NCBI RefSeq assembly: GCF_014199205.1
Contig: NZ_JACIJD010000027.1
Location: 1-47,275, forward strand
Length of the DNA stretch: 47,275 nucleotides
From: Muricoccus pecuniae
GTDB taxonomy: Bacteria; Pseudomonadota; Alphaproteobacteria; Acetobacterales; Acetobacteraceae
Direction of reading: 5' to 3'
The notes below the pieces were generated by a model. That model saw only the letters and a list, made by a program, of their open reading frames with translations, was not told where the DNA came from and made no database searches. Shown here in pieces: positions 24,498-32,856 of this stretch. A program made the translations under genes and the position numbers. Every line of letters begins with the position of its first letter. Position 1 is the stretch's first letter.

Positions 24498-25334
24498 TCA
24501 ACTAAACCAATCAGCCGTTTTCTTGGAACGATGCTGCCAAGTTGAAACCAAGAAAGAGGCCATTGTTCCGGCTAGGTTGACCGCTAATTCAGCGTGACGG
24601 GGTTGAGCACGAATACCTGTTCGGCCCTGTCCATGTGCGTCACCCGCCTTGTTGCGGATGGCAGCAAGATTTCCCACAACAGCCTGAGCATTACCAAGTA
24701 TGGCTTTGAACACCGGCTCTTGATGCTGGTTCGGCGCCAGGTTCAACAGCTCTGCGGTCATTCCCCAAAGCCGCGGCAAGTCCACGTCATCAGGATACGC
24801 CTTCTCAGCATCGTCAAGGATGTGCTTGCAAACAGTCTCAAGCATCGTCCGCGCTGCTGTAATTGCGCCATCTGGATCATCGGTGCGGCGCTCAAGCGCC
24901 TTTGTCCAGGCCACAGCAACGTGCTCTGCATCGAGGACTTCCAACGCCTCTGTTATGGGCTCTGTGCCGGGTGAATTTTCCTGGGCTTCGAGCTGGTCCA
25001 GCAATGGCCGGAAAGCGTCCCAAATGTGGACCCGTCTTCCCTGATACTGCGCGTGCTCTATTTGAATGTAAGGCCAGAATTGGCTTGTATCCCGACAGGG
25101 CCGAACAAAGGCAGGCAGCTTTCCCGCCGTCATTGGATTGCGGGTCAGCTCGTCCCGAAGCTGCTTATATTCGTCATCGTCAAAGTTGCCTCCAGTTGCT
25201 CTAGCGACCAATCCGTTTTGCAACCTAGTCACTTTGTCGATTAGAGATTCCTCATCACCAGCACCCCACGGCGGCAAGCTCAAATGCACCTCCCCTTGGA
25301 TTATTCGTTGCCTACATTCTGGGACCGGAAGCAC
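24498..25334 (-). CDS. Abi_C-domain (abortive-infection-type) protein
   Basis: A 278-aa soluble protein. Residues about 155-240 (ITAARTMLETVCKHILDD, then LAAIRNKAGDAHGQG) match the Abi_C domain found in abortive infection and related defence proteins; the RNKAGDAHG block is its signature. The N-terminal half (YKQLRDELTRNP, FWPYIQIEH) is not recognised. The first ATG at 25334 overlaps the relaxase gene's 3' end by 23 bp, so either the pair is coupled or a start such as the in-frame GTG near 25286 is used. Convergent with dgt. Confidence 0.75.
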   Translation of the reverse strand: MLPVPECRQRIIQGEVHLSLPPWGAGDEESLIDKVTRLQNGLVARATGGNFDDDEYKQLRDELTRNPMTAGKLPAFVRPCRDTSQFWPYIQIEHAQYQGRRVHIWDAFRPLLDQLEAQENSPGTEPITEALEVLDAEHVAVAWTKALERRTDDPDGAITAARTMLETVCKHILDDAEKAYPDDVDLPRLWGMTAELLNLAPNQHQEPVFKAILGNAQAVVGNLAAIRNKAGDAHGQGRTGIRAQPRHAELAVNLAGTMASFLVSTWQHRSKKTADWFS

Positions 25335-28300
25335 GCCCCTGCTTTGTAGTTTTCTCGGTAGCAGCGTTTTGAGCCATTGCGGTTTTGTTGAGCTGCGCTG
25401 TTTGTAAATGGCTCAAAACGTTTTGTACCGCCGTGGCGATGGGCTGGTGTCCCTGGCGTCGCGCCAAGTCGTTCCAATCGCTGCCGCGGTCGCCGGCCGG
25501 AAAGGACGGCACCGCCGCAGCTCCCCCCACGGCCGCCGCGGCGGCCTCCGCCTTCTCCTTCCCCACGTTCGGCAGCGGCACCGCCCGCCTCGGCAGGTGG
25601 TGGTCGTTGTCGCCCGCGATGACGATGGGCCGCGACGGGTCGGCCGCCCGGTACGCCTTCGCCACGGCCGCCAGGTTTGCCGCGTTGAAGGCCACGGCCA
25701 CCGGCAGGCCGGTCGCCTCGTGCAGCGTCGCCGCCGTGGCGTAGCCCTCGGCCACCAGCAGCGGCGCCCCCGGCCTCGGCCGGTCGCCGATCAGCGCGTG
25801 CCCGCCCTCGGTCCTGGCGCCTTTCAGGAACAGCTTGGACCCGTTCACATCCACTCGCTGAAGGCCCCATAGCCGCCCGTCCGGTCCTTGCACCGGCACC
25901 AGCAGCCGGCCGCGCCGGTCCTGCCGTAGCCCGTGCGCTCGCACCCCCTTGGCCGCGAGGTAGGGGTGCGAGGTCGCCGGCGCCGCCGCCGCCCATAGCC
26001 GGTGCGCCATCCTGGCCGCCCGCTCCTGGGTGTCGTGGCGCTCCCGCGCCCGCTCCGCGGACTTTGCCGCCGCCTTGGCCGCGAACGCCGCCCGCTCGGC
26101 CGGCGCCATCTGCACCACGGGCCGCTCGGCCTTCCAGCGGATCTCGGTTCCGGTCTTGTGGTTGCGGATGTAGCCCGCCGGCCAGCCGTCCAGATGCCCG
26201 ACGTAGGTTCCCGACTTCTGCCCCTTCCGGTCCCCCTCCACGGCAACCCGGTGCATCCGCCCGTCCATCTCCACCGGCCCGCTCACGCGCAACCCCGCCT
26301 GATGCAGCGCCACGGCGAAGTCCACCGCGGCGTCGGCCTCGGTGAAGCGCGGCGCCGCGCGCCGCCCCGAAGCTGCGGAAGCTCGCGGGGAGGCCCGGGG
26401 AATGACCGGGGATGGCGCCGGGTTGGCCTGGGAAGGCGCCGCGGGTCTGGCGGAGGCCTGCGCCGCGTCGCGGTCCTGGCACGGCTGGGTCGCCTGGGCG
26501 GGCTTCTGGCCCCTGCCCTGCTCCATCCCCGCCAGCACCGCCCCGCGCTCGCCCAGGGCCAGCGCCAAGCGGTCCGCCACTACGGCCACGGCGCCCTCCT
26601 CGCGCTTGCGCTGCGCCGCCCGCCGCACGCTCGGCCGCGGTGCTCCCTTCGCTCCGGCCGCCGTGCGCCGCCAGTAGGCCGCCGCGTCCACCGGCTGTGC
26701 CGGGCTGGCCTGCTTCGGCCGCGGCGCCCGGTGCCGTTCGGCCGCCGTTCGGCTACGGGCCTGGTTGTCCCGCGCCCGGTCGCGCACCGCCTTGGCCTCG
26801 CCCTCGGCCGGCCGCTGCTCCTCGCCTCCGCCCTCCTGCAGAACGGTTCCGCCGGCTCGCCGCAGCCGGTCGGCCAGCTCGCGCACCGCCTGCCAGCGGG
26901 CATCGAGCGCCTGCCGCAGCCGTTCCACCGCCTGCCCCACCGCCCGGCCGTCGCGACGATCGCGGAGGTGTGCCCCCAGGGTCGTCCGTGGCTCTCCCGC
27001 CACCTCACGTGCCTCGGCTCGCCGGAAACCGGACTGCATGGCGTGCGCCGCGGTGCGGCCCACGTCGCGGGCGCGGTCCATGAAGTCGAGCGCTGACGCC
27101 TTCGCCGGCTGCCGTGCCAGATTCCGCGCCACGTTCTCCCACACATCGGCCGCACCCACCGGACGAGCATCGCCCAGGGCGCGTCGGGCCATCACCTCGC
27201 GCCGCTCCGCCCCGTCCGAGGTGATGAGCCAGGCGGAATCCTTGTGCCGGCTCTCGGCCGTGTAGCCCTTGAAGCCCTGCACCCCCGCCGATCCCGCCGG
27301 CATGGCGTTGATGTGCTCGCGGCTGGTGATGCCCTGGGCGGCGTCGATGGTCAGCACGTCGCCCGGCGCCAGCCGCGTGCGGCCGTTCTTCTTGTCCGCC
27401 AGACTGTCCCACGACACCGCCCCGTCGCGGCCCCCGGCCGTCCGCAGCACGATCCCGTCCGCGTTCACCTCGCGCACTTCGAGCACGCTGCCGTTGTTGC
27501 CGATGTTGCCCCGGCCGCCGTCAAGGAAGCGGGCGTTGAGCCGGTCGAACAGCCGCACCCGGTCGCCCGGCGCCAAGGTCAGGTTGTATGTGGCGCCGGC
27601 CTGGTCGGTCGCGCGGATGCTGAACAGATCGGCCCCCAGCTCGCCCATCGCTCGGCGCTCCTCGCGCAGCGCCAAGGCCACGGCGCGGGCGTCGGCGTTC
27701 GTCGGCGCCGTGACGCTGATCGAGAATCCCGCATCGCCGGCGTTCGCCTCGCGCCGCTGCCGCCATAGCTCGGCCACCCGGCGCACGGCGTCGTCGTAGC
27801 CGCCCGGCACCGCCTCGGCCGTGCCGTCCTCGCGCTTCATGGCCAGCGCCTCGGCCGCCTTGCCGTCGCGGAACAGCCCGGCGATCTCGCGCTTGCGCTC
27901 CGTGCGCTGCCGGCGCGTGGTGAGGATTTCCGGCACCGCCTCTGACCCCAGCGCCCGGCGCATCAGGTTGACCACCGGCCCGGCCTCGATGCCCTGGCAT
28001 TGCTTGTCGTCGCCCACGGCGACGATGCGGAAGCCGTGCTCCTGGCGCAGCCGCAGCAGCTCCAGCATCTGCCGGGCGCCCACCTGCCCCAGCTCGTCCA
28101 CCACCACCACCGTCCGCGGCCCGACCGAGATGCGGCCGGCTCTGACCCCGTGCAGGAAGCCGGTCAGCGCGGCGACGCTACCCACGCCGGCCTCCTTCAG
28201 CGGCTCGGCTTGACGCCAGGCAATCGCCACGCCCACCACGTTGTCCCCCTGGGACTTCCAGGCATCCACCAGCGGGCGCAACAGGGCGGTCTTACCCGAC

Positions 28301-29952
28301 CCGGCCACGCCCACCGCCACCCCTACGGCACCGCCCGTGCCAAGGCGCACCATGGCAGCGTGCTGCGCCTGGCCGTGCTCGTCCGCAAAGTCCAGGCCGC
28401 TGCGCTCCACGGCGGCAGCGAGGGCGGCGGGGGACAGGGCGCGGCTGCGGTCTGCCGCGGCGGCCTTGGCCAGGGCCACGGCTTCGCCCTCCTGGGCGAC
28501 GTGCAGCGCCGTCGTCACCTTCACCTCGTCGCGCTCGCCGTCGCGGCCCCACACCAGCCCCGTAAGGTGGCCATCCTGGCGCACGCCGCGCTCGCGCATG
28601 GCCCGCGTCAGGGCGTCCACATCGGCCCGGCCGCCGTCCGCCCCTGGCGTGATGCCGGCGGCGATCAGGGCGCGGGCCGCCGCGGCGCGCAGGTCCGCCC
28701 CGTTGAGCACGGAGGCGCGGGAGAACTCGGCTTCGAGGAAGGGCAAGGCCGCCTCGTAGCCGGCTTCCAGGCGGGCCGCCCGGCTCTGCTCCCGTGGCGC
28801 CTCGGTGGCCTGGCGCTGCGGCGCCACGACGCCACGGTGCTGCCAGCCGATGGCCGCGGCCTGGCCGCGCCAGGCGGCAAAATCGCTGAGGTCGTCCGCC
28901 TTGCTCTTGCGGGCCGCCTTTGTGCCGCCTTTGAGAAAGTCCACCTGCATGTCCGGCGTCATGGCGTCCCAATCGAGACCGCGCTTTGCCGCTTCCTCGC
29001 GCGCCGCCTCGGTGCCGTCGCGGGTGCGCTTGCTGAACGCCTCGCACACCGCCTCCGGGATCGCCGACAGGCGGGCCATGCCGGTGCGCTCCTCCAACTC
29101 TACCTCCACCCCGACGCGGCGCAGGTTCGCCGCGACCTGCGCCTGGTAGAAGGCGCCGAACTCGTGGATGCGCGTCCGGGTCGGGTTGAGGTCCAGGGCG
29201 CCGAGGTGCCCGCCGTCCGTCAGGACCAGGTTGGGCACCGCGCAATGGGTGTGGAGCTGGGGGTCCCCTGCCCCCGAGGGATCGCGCTCCATGCGGAGGG
29301 TGAAGAACTCGGTGCGGTCCTCGCCCGTCCTCTGGTCGGTGACGACCACGCTCGCGGTCGGGCGGGCGGTGAAGTGCTCGAAGCCGATCCACGCGATGTG
29401 CCCGGCCTCGGTGCCTCCGCTGCCGGCCTTGCCGCGGCGGACCTGGCCGATTTCCCGGGCGACGTAGCGCAGCGAGGCGTCAACCGCGTCCCGGTGCGCT
29501 TGGAGGATGGTCGCCCGCTCGGCCTCGGTCGGGGCGAACGCCCACGCCAGGCTGACACTCTTGGGGGCGGAGAAGCACAGGTCGATGTAGCTGACGCTGC
29601 GCGTGGTCGCGGCCTCGTTCGTCGCCAGCTCGGCGCCGTCCGCCCGCCGACCGGCGAGGATCTGACTGACCTGCTCCACGGTCGGCGTGCCGTGCGGGTC
29701 CAATCCCAGCGCCGCCGCCAGACCGGGGTGCATGTCTCGCCGCGGCTGCGGCCGAGTGCCCCGGTTCGGCGCCTCCGGTCCTGCCTCGCCGCCCGGTCCC
29801 GGCCCGGCCCCCAGCTCGGCCGCCCGGTTCCGGGTATAGTAGTCCCCCATCGCCACGGCTTCGGGCGAGAGGGTTTCTTCCATCAGGTGGTCTGCCATCG
29901 CCCGCGCACCGCCAGGGGTGACGGTGGCCGCGCCCTTGCGGAAGGTCAGCAC
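25312..29952 (-). CDS. traA: MobF relaxase-helicase fused to a Toprim primase-like domain
   Basis: A 1546-aa multidomain protein with a GTG start (LTFRKGAATV). N-terminal TrwC-type relaxase: tandem tyrosines Y38-Y39 in DYYTRN and the metal-binding histidines in DPQLHTHCAVPN near residue 235. SF1 helicase: Walker A GVAGSGKT near 547 and Walker B VVVVDELGQVG near 612. After a charged linker (about 1000-1260), the last 250 residues resemble plasmid primases: HPYLAAKGVRAHGLR near 1320, then a Toprim fold with LLVAEGYATAATLHEATGL near 1395 and IVIAGDNDHH near 1441. It nicks oriT, unwinds and pilots the strand; the Toprim part could prime complementary synthesis. Confidence 0.92.
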   Translation of the reverse strand: MLTFRKGAATVTPGGARAMADHLMEETLSPEAVAMGDYYTRNRAAELGAGPGPGGEAGPEAPNRGTRPQPRRDMHPGLAAALGLDPHGTPTVEQVSQILAGRRADGAELATNEAATTRSVSYIDLCFSAPKSVSLAWAFAPTEAERATILQAHRDAVDASLRYVAREIGQVRRGKAGSGGTEAGHIAWIGFEHFTARPTASVVVTDQRTGEDRTEFFTLRMERDPSGAGDPQLHTHCAVPNLVLTDGGHLGALDLNPTRTRIHEFGAFYQAQVAANLRRVGVEVELEERTGMARLSAIPEAVCEAFSKRTRDGTEAAREEAAKRGLDWDAMTPDMQVDFLKGGTKAARKSKADDLSDFAAWRGQAAAIGWQHRGVVAPQRQATEAPREQSRAARLEAGYEAALPFLEAEFSRASVLNGADLRAAAARALIAAGITPGADGGRADVDALTRAMRERGVRQDGHLTGLVWGRDGERDEVKVTTALHVAQEGEAVALAKAAAADRSRALSPAALAAAVERSGLDFADEHGQAQHAAMVRLGTGGAVGVAVGVAGSGKTALLRPLVDAWKSQGDNVVGVAIAWRQAEPLKEAGVGSVAALTGFLHGVRAGRISVGPRTVVVVDELGQVGARQMLELLRLRQEHGFRIVAVGDDKQCQGIEAGPVVNLMRRALGSEAVPEILTTRRQRTERKREIAGLFRDGKAAEALAMKREDGTAEAVPGGYDDAVRRVAELWRQRREANAGDAGFSISVTAPTNADARAVALALREERRAMGELGADLFSIRATDQAGATYNLTLAPGDRVRLFDRLNARFLDGGRGNIGNNGSVLEVREVNADGIVLRTAGGRDGAVSWDSLADKKNGRTRLAPGDVLTIDAAQGITSREHINAMPAGSAGVQGFKGYTAESRHKDSAWLITSDGAERREVMARRALGDARPVGAADVWENVARNLARQPAKASALDFMDRARDVGRTAAHAMQSGFRRAEAREVAGEPRTTLGAHLRDRRDGRAVGQAVERLRQALDARWQAVRELADRLRRAGGTVLQEGGGEEQRPAEGEAKAVRDRARDNQARSRTAAERHRAPRPKQASPAQPVDAAAYWRRTAAGAKGAPRPSVRRAAQRKREEGAVAVVADRLALALGERGAVLAGMEQGRGQKPAQATQPCQDRDAAQASARPAAPSQANPAPSPVIPRASPRASAASGRRAAPRFTEADAAVDFAVALHQAGLRVSGPVEMDGRMHRVAVEGDRKGQKSGTYVGHLDGWPAGYIRNHKTGTEIRWKAERPVVQMAPAERAAFAAKAAAKSAERARERHDTQERAARMAHRLWAAAAPATSHPYLAAKGVRAHGLRQDRRGRLLVPVQGPDGRLWGLQRVDVNGSKLFLKGARTEGGHALIGDRPRPGAPLLVAEGYATAATLHEATGLPVAVAFNAANLAAVAKAYRAADPSRPIVIAGDNDHHLPRRAVPLPNVGKEKAEAAAAAVGGAAAVPSFPAGDRGSDWNDLARRQGHQPIATAVQNVLSHLQTAQLNKTAMAQNAATEKTTKQGRASGPRM

Positions 29953-29964
29953 CGGCCGGGCCTG

Positions 29965-30276
29965 CTACTGACGCGACGGCGGCCCCGGCCGCCGGCCGGC
30001 GTGGCGCTCGTCGTCCTGGGCATCCTCGACCGGCCCACCGTCGGCCGCAGCCTCGATGCGGTGCAGGATTCCAGTCTGCTCGTCGAGGCGTTCCACGATC
30101 TGCGTCAGCAAGCCCGGCAGCGGGCTCTCGCCGGCTTCCTCGGTCGCCGCCTCAAGGATGGCTTGCAGCATTTCGGTGTGGGTGGCCTGTGTCTCCACCA
30201 TCATCCGCAGCCCTTGGGTCAGCGTCTCAACGGTGTCCCGGAGGCGGGCCAGCTCGGCGGTGATGGCGTCTGACAT
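29965..30276 (-). CDS. Small coiled-coil protein upstream of the relaxase
   Basis: A 103-aa protein of long helices (MSDAITAELARLRDTVETL, then LTQIVERLDEQTGILHRIEA) with a charged tail. I chose the ATG at 30276; the frame is open upstream but would run across the candidate oriT. It ends 12 bp before the relaxase start, so it is probably co-transcribed. In related systems the gene between oriT and the relaxase encodes a relaxosome accessory; no DNA-binding fold is visible here. Confidence 0.7.
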   Translation of the reverse strand: MSDAITAELARLRDTVETLTQGLRMMVETQATHTEMLQAILEAATEEAGESPLPGLLTQIVERLDEQTGILHRIEAAADGGPVEDAQDDERHAGRRPGPPSRQ

Positions 30277-30329
30277 GGCGGCTTCCTCGGCGTCGGGTGG
30301 TCGGGCGCCAATGAACCATCTCCGCTGGG

Positions 30330-30375
30330 GATGAGACCAGCACCTTCTAGGGTGCATTGGTCTGTAGAAGACTTC
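30330..30375 (+). other. Candidate oriT/nic region
   Basis: An imperfect inverted repeat AGACCA-GCACC (30334-30344) with GGTGC-AT-TGGTCT (30351-30363) lies between the divergent mob and 30551 genes. The right arm, GTGCATTGGTCT followed by GTAG, resembles the nic region I recall for the MobF plasmid R388 (GTGCGTATTGTCT followed by ATAG). A nick at or near 30363/30364 is predicted. The similarity is by eye and from memory. Confidence 0.5.
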
Positions 30376-30395
30376 TCTTCCCCTCCCCTGCCCCT

Positions 30396-30508
30396 TTGAG
30401 GACGCCATAGAGGACGCCTTGGGACGTTTTGGGGACACCAGAGGAAAATTTGGGGATGCTTCGGATATCAAAAAGGGACAGAGCAGTGGACGCTTCTAGG
30501 GACGTTTG
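30396..30508 (+). repeat. Short repeats in the divergent control region
   Basis: GAGGACGCC occurs at about 30398 and 30410, followed by related GGGACG and GGGGAC blocks at about 10-12 bp steps to 30436. A 17-bp pattern CTTCTAGGG-nnnn-TTGG occurs at 30344-30360, inside the candidate oriT, and again near 30493-30509. Such phased repeats could bind a relaxosome or regulatory protein. Function is inferred only from placement. Confidence 0.4.
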
Positions 30509-30550
30509 GCATGATGCAGGCGGCAACGATCTTAGGATGGCCGGCCCGGC

Positions 30551-31036
30551 ATGCCTGACGATGAGGACGCTCTAGCTCGGGTGCTGCGGGCCGCGGACCA
30601 GGGTTCTTCGCGCTCTCGGCTCTACCAATGGATGCGCCAGCATCACGAGAACCTAGCCGCGCAGTTTGGGAAGGTTCGCCCAAACTGGCCTGCCCTGGCG
30701 GCCGAGTTCGCATCCCTGGGCATCACGGACAGCACCGGAAAGCCGGCCACCCCGGAGCGCACCCGCAAAACATGGTGGCGTGTCCGGGCAGACGTGAAGC
30801 GGGCTCAGGCTCGCAATCTTGCCGGGGCCATCCCCGCCTCCGTGGTGCCCTCTCCTGCGCCGACGCCGGCACCGGCCGCCCCTCCTGCGTCTGCCGCGTT
30901 GCCACAGCCTCTCACGACGACGCCTTCGCCTATCCCCCCTCGCCCACCCGCGCCCGACAACTCACCCGTGAACCTGTCGGAGGGGGTCAATCCGCCAGCT
31001 AAGCCGAAGTTCGGCATTGCTCGGCTTAGGCAATGA
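30551..31036 (+). CDS. Plasmid accessory protein with proline-rich tail
   Basis: A 161-aa protein. The N-terminal 85 residues are helical and basic (SRSRLYQWMRQHHENLAAQF, then LAAEFASLGITD and TPERTRKTWWRVRADVKRA) and look like a DNA-binding helical domain such as those found beside plasmid transfer genes. Residues 95-145 are a proline/alanine linker, and the end is KFGIARLRQ. The stop overlaps an ATG of the next gene. It is divergent from the mob genes. I cannot assign a family name. Confidence 0.6.
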   Translation: MPDDEDALARVLRAADQGSSRSRLYQWMRQHHENLAAQFGKVRPNWPALAAEFASLGITDSTGKPATPERTRKTWWRVRADVKRAQARNLAGAIPASVVPSPAPTPAPAAPPASAALPQPLTTTPSPIPPRPPAPDNSPVNLSEGVNPPAKPKFGIARLRQ

Positions 31037-31053
31037 CTTGGAAGGAACCGAAC

Positions 31054-31989
31054 ATGGCCACTAAGCCGACCGCCATTCCCGGCGCCGATGCTCCTCCCGC
31101 GGCCGAGGGTGGCGCGAGCATCGTCCGCCTGTTCCAGCGCAAGCGCAGCTTTGACGCCCCGGAAGCCACCATCGGCCTGCCCCCCTCCGCGCTCGATGCG
31201 GCGGCCTCGTCCCTGACACCTTCCGGGCCGATCCTCGACCTGACCGGGAAGCCCAAGGTGTGGTTCGTCAGTGGCCCGGGGCGGTCGGGCAAGACCACCC
31301 TGCTGCGCTACATCCTCGAAGCCGCCGCCGCGACCGGCAGCGAGGTCTTGGCGGCCGCCCTGGACCCACAGAACCGCTCCCTGGCCGCCTTCGTGGACGG
31401 CGTTGACCAGCCGCCCACCAACGAGGCCGCCAGTGTCGCGGCATGGCTGGAAGAGCTGCTTCGATTCGCGATGGAGGAGAAGCGTTCGGCGCTGCTGGAC
31501 CTGGGCGGCGGCGATACCAGCCTCAGCCGGCTGCTGGACGATGCGCCCGACCTGGGCGACGTAATGGAGGAAGCCGGTGTGTCGCCAGTCGCGATCTACA
31601 CCCTCGGCCCGCGCGTGGACGATCTCTCCTCCCTCGCCTCCTTCGAGAAGAAGGTGTTTGCGCCGGCGGCGACGGCGCTGATCCTCAACGAGGGCTTGGT
31701 GTCCCCCACGCAGTCGCGGGAAGAAGCGTTCGGCTGGGTCCTCAATCACTCCGCGTTCCGCGAGGCCGTGGCGCGCGGGGCGGTGCCGATCTGGATGCCG
31801 CGGCTGGACGCGACCGTGGCCAACGAGATCGAGGCCAAGCGGCTCTCGTTCAGCCTGGCGCGCGACGGCCAGGAACCGCAGGGCCGCGCGCCTGTCGGGC
31901 CGCTCGGCCCGCTCAACCGCTCTCGCGTCCGCAAGTGGATGGCGAGCATGGATCAGGCGCTGGCGCCGATCCGCTCCTGGTTTCCGTGA
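31054..31989 (+). CDS. P-loop ATPase, TraL/ParA-like conjugation protein
   Basis: A 311-aa protein with Walker A GPGRSGKTTLL (near residue 75) and a possible Walker B SALLDLGGGD near 145. The arrangement resembles plasmid TraL-type P-loop proteins rather than true ParA, as the deviant ParA lysine motif is absent. The ATG at 31054 is preceded by GGAAGGA with 7-bp spacing and is preferred to the ATG at 31033 that overlaps the previous stop. It is coupled through GTGA to the membrane-protein gene that follows. Confidence 0.7.
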   Translation: MATKPTAIPGADAPPAAEGGASIVRLFQRKRSFDAPEATIGLPPSALDAAASSLTPSGPILDLTGKPKVWFVSGPGRSGKTTLLRYILEAAAATGSEVLAAALDPQNRSLAAFVDGVDQPPTNEAASVAAWLEELLRFAMEEKRSALLDLGGGDTSLSRLLDDAPDLGDVMEEAGVSPVAIYTLGPRVDDLSSLASFEKKVFAPAATALILNEGLVSPTQSREEAFGWVLNHSAFREAVARGAVPIWMPRLDATVANEIEAKRLSFSLARDGQEPQGRAPVGPLGPLNRSRVRKWMASMDQALAPIRSWFP

Positions 31990-32612
31990 GCGCCGCGGCG
32001 CCGACGCCGGCCGGCCCTCCTGGCGAGGGCGCGCAGCTCCCCGACGTGGGGGAGGCAATGCGCCAGGCTCGCGCCGATCTGGAAGCCGCGGCCGAAACCG
32101 CCAGGGTAGAGCGGGACCCGCTCGCCCCGGTGCTGGCTGGGCTGTCGTCCAGCCTGGGCGCCATGGTCGCGCTACAGGCCCGCATGGAAGCCAGTCGGGA
32201 ACCGCTGGACGCCAAGGCACGGGCCGAGATGACGCGCCAGCTCGTGCAGGCGTGCCGGGCCGACTTCGTGCGTCTGGCGGCCGGGCAGTCCCGCCGGCTC
32301 GCGGTGGTCTCGGGTGTCGGCGCCGCGGTGCTGCTGCTGGCCACGCTCGGCGGAGGGTATCTGTGGGGACGGTCCAAGGAAGCGGCGGAAGTGCGCGCCG
32401 CCTCGGGCGTGATCCGCGCCGCGTTGTCGGAAGGGTCCACCTCGGCCCAAGCCTGGGCCGACGCGATCCGCCGCAACGACCTGGTGGGCCTGCTGGCGCG
32501 GTGCGAGGGGCGCTCGGTGTGGGCCGACCCGACCGGCCGGCGAGCCTGCGCCGTGCCGCTATGGCTGGATGAGGCGCCGCCCCCGGTGGCGCCGACCGGG
32601 CCGCGCTCGTGA
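31986..32612 (+). CDS. Single-pass membrane protein, transfer-associated
   Basis: A 208-aa protein with a GTG start that overlaps the preceding stop. A helical cytosolic part (residues 1-100; AMRQARADLEAAAETARVE) is followed by one membrane helix near 102-124 (LAVVSGVGAAVLLLATLGGG) and a C-terminal domain with two cysteines (ARCEGRSVW, GRRACAVPLWL). The order P-loop ATPase then membrane protein resembles TraL-TraK-like pairs of some plasmids, but I do not recognise the family. Confidence 0.65.
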   Translation: MSAAAPTPAGPPGEGAQLPDVGEAMRQARADLEAAAETARVERDPLAPVLAGLSSSLGAMVALQARMEASREPLDAKARAEMTRQLVQACRADFVRLAAGQSRRLAVVSGVGAAVLLLATLGGGYLWGRSKEAAEVRAASGVIRAALSEGSTSAQAWADAIRRNDLVGLLARCEGRSVWADPTGRRACAVPLWLDEAPPPVAPTGPRS

Positions 32613-32636
32613 GGCGTCCCACGGTGTCAGAATTTC

Positions 32637-32804
32637 ATGGCGCTGTGGCGCTTCGGCGCCTTGGTTCTTCGCCTGCTGCTGGCCGTGATCTTTCTCGGCC
32701 GCGGGCCGCTGCGACGGCTGCTCGCATCCGTCACGGGGATCCCCACCGTCGCGGCCTTCGCGTGCCTGTTCAGCATCCGCCTTGCCCTGGACGCCGGCAG
32801 TTGA
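32637..32804 (+). CDS. Small hydrophobic membrane protein
   Basis: A 55-aa frame, MALWRFGALVLRLLLAVIFLG..., with a first membrane helix at residues 6-20 and a second hydrophobic stretch near 34-50 (GIPTVAAFACLFSIRLAL), separated by a basic loop GPLRRLL. It starts 25 bp after the preceding membrane-protein gene. A competing frame at 32609-32812 encodes arginine-rich, unprotein-like sequence, so I prefer this one. Function unknown. Confidence 0.5.
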   Translation: MALWRFGALVLRLLLAVIFLGRGPLRRLLASVTGIPTVAAFACLFSIRLALDAGS

Positions 32805-32825
32805 AGTTTTAAAGTTTCGAAGTTA
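32804..32825 (+). promoter_or_regulatory. 8-bp-period direct repeats upstream of the RHH gene
   Basis: AAGTTT (32804), AAGTTT (32812) and AAGTTA (32820) repeat with an exact 8-bp period, 31 bp before the RHH gene at 32857. RHH regulators commonly bind 7-8-bp tandem repeats, so this is a good candidate autoregulatory operator. The AT-rich block stands out sharply from the GC-rich surroundings. Confidence 0.6.
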
Positions 32826-32856
32826 ACGGGAAGGGCTTTGCAGAAGGTTTGCCCAC

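Noticed and set aside
28000-30273. 757-aa open frame antisense to the relaxase gene
   Set aside because: It is a shadow of the real minus-strand gene, with no domains and biased composition.
32609-32812. 67-aa frame overlapping the small membrane protein
   Set aside because: It is arginine-rich and unprotein-like; the overlapping frame from 32637 encodes plausible membrane helices.
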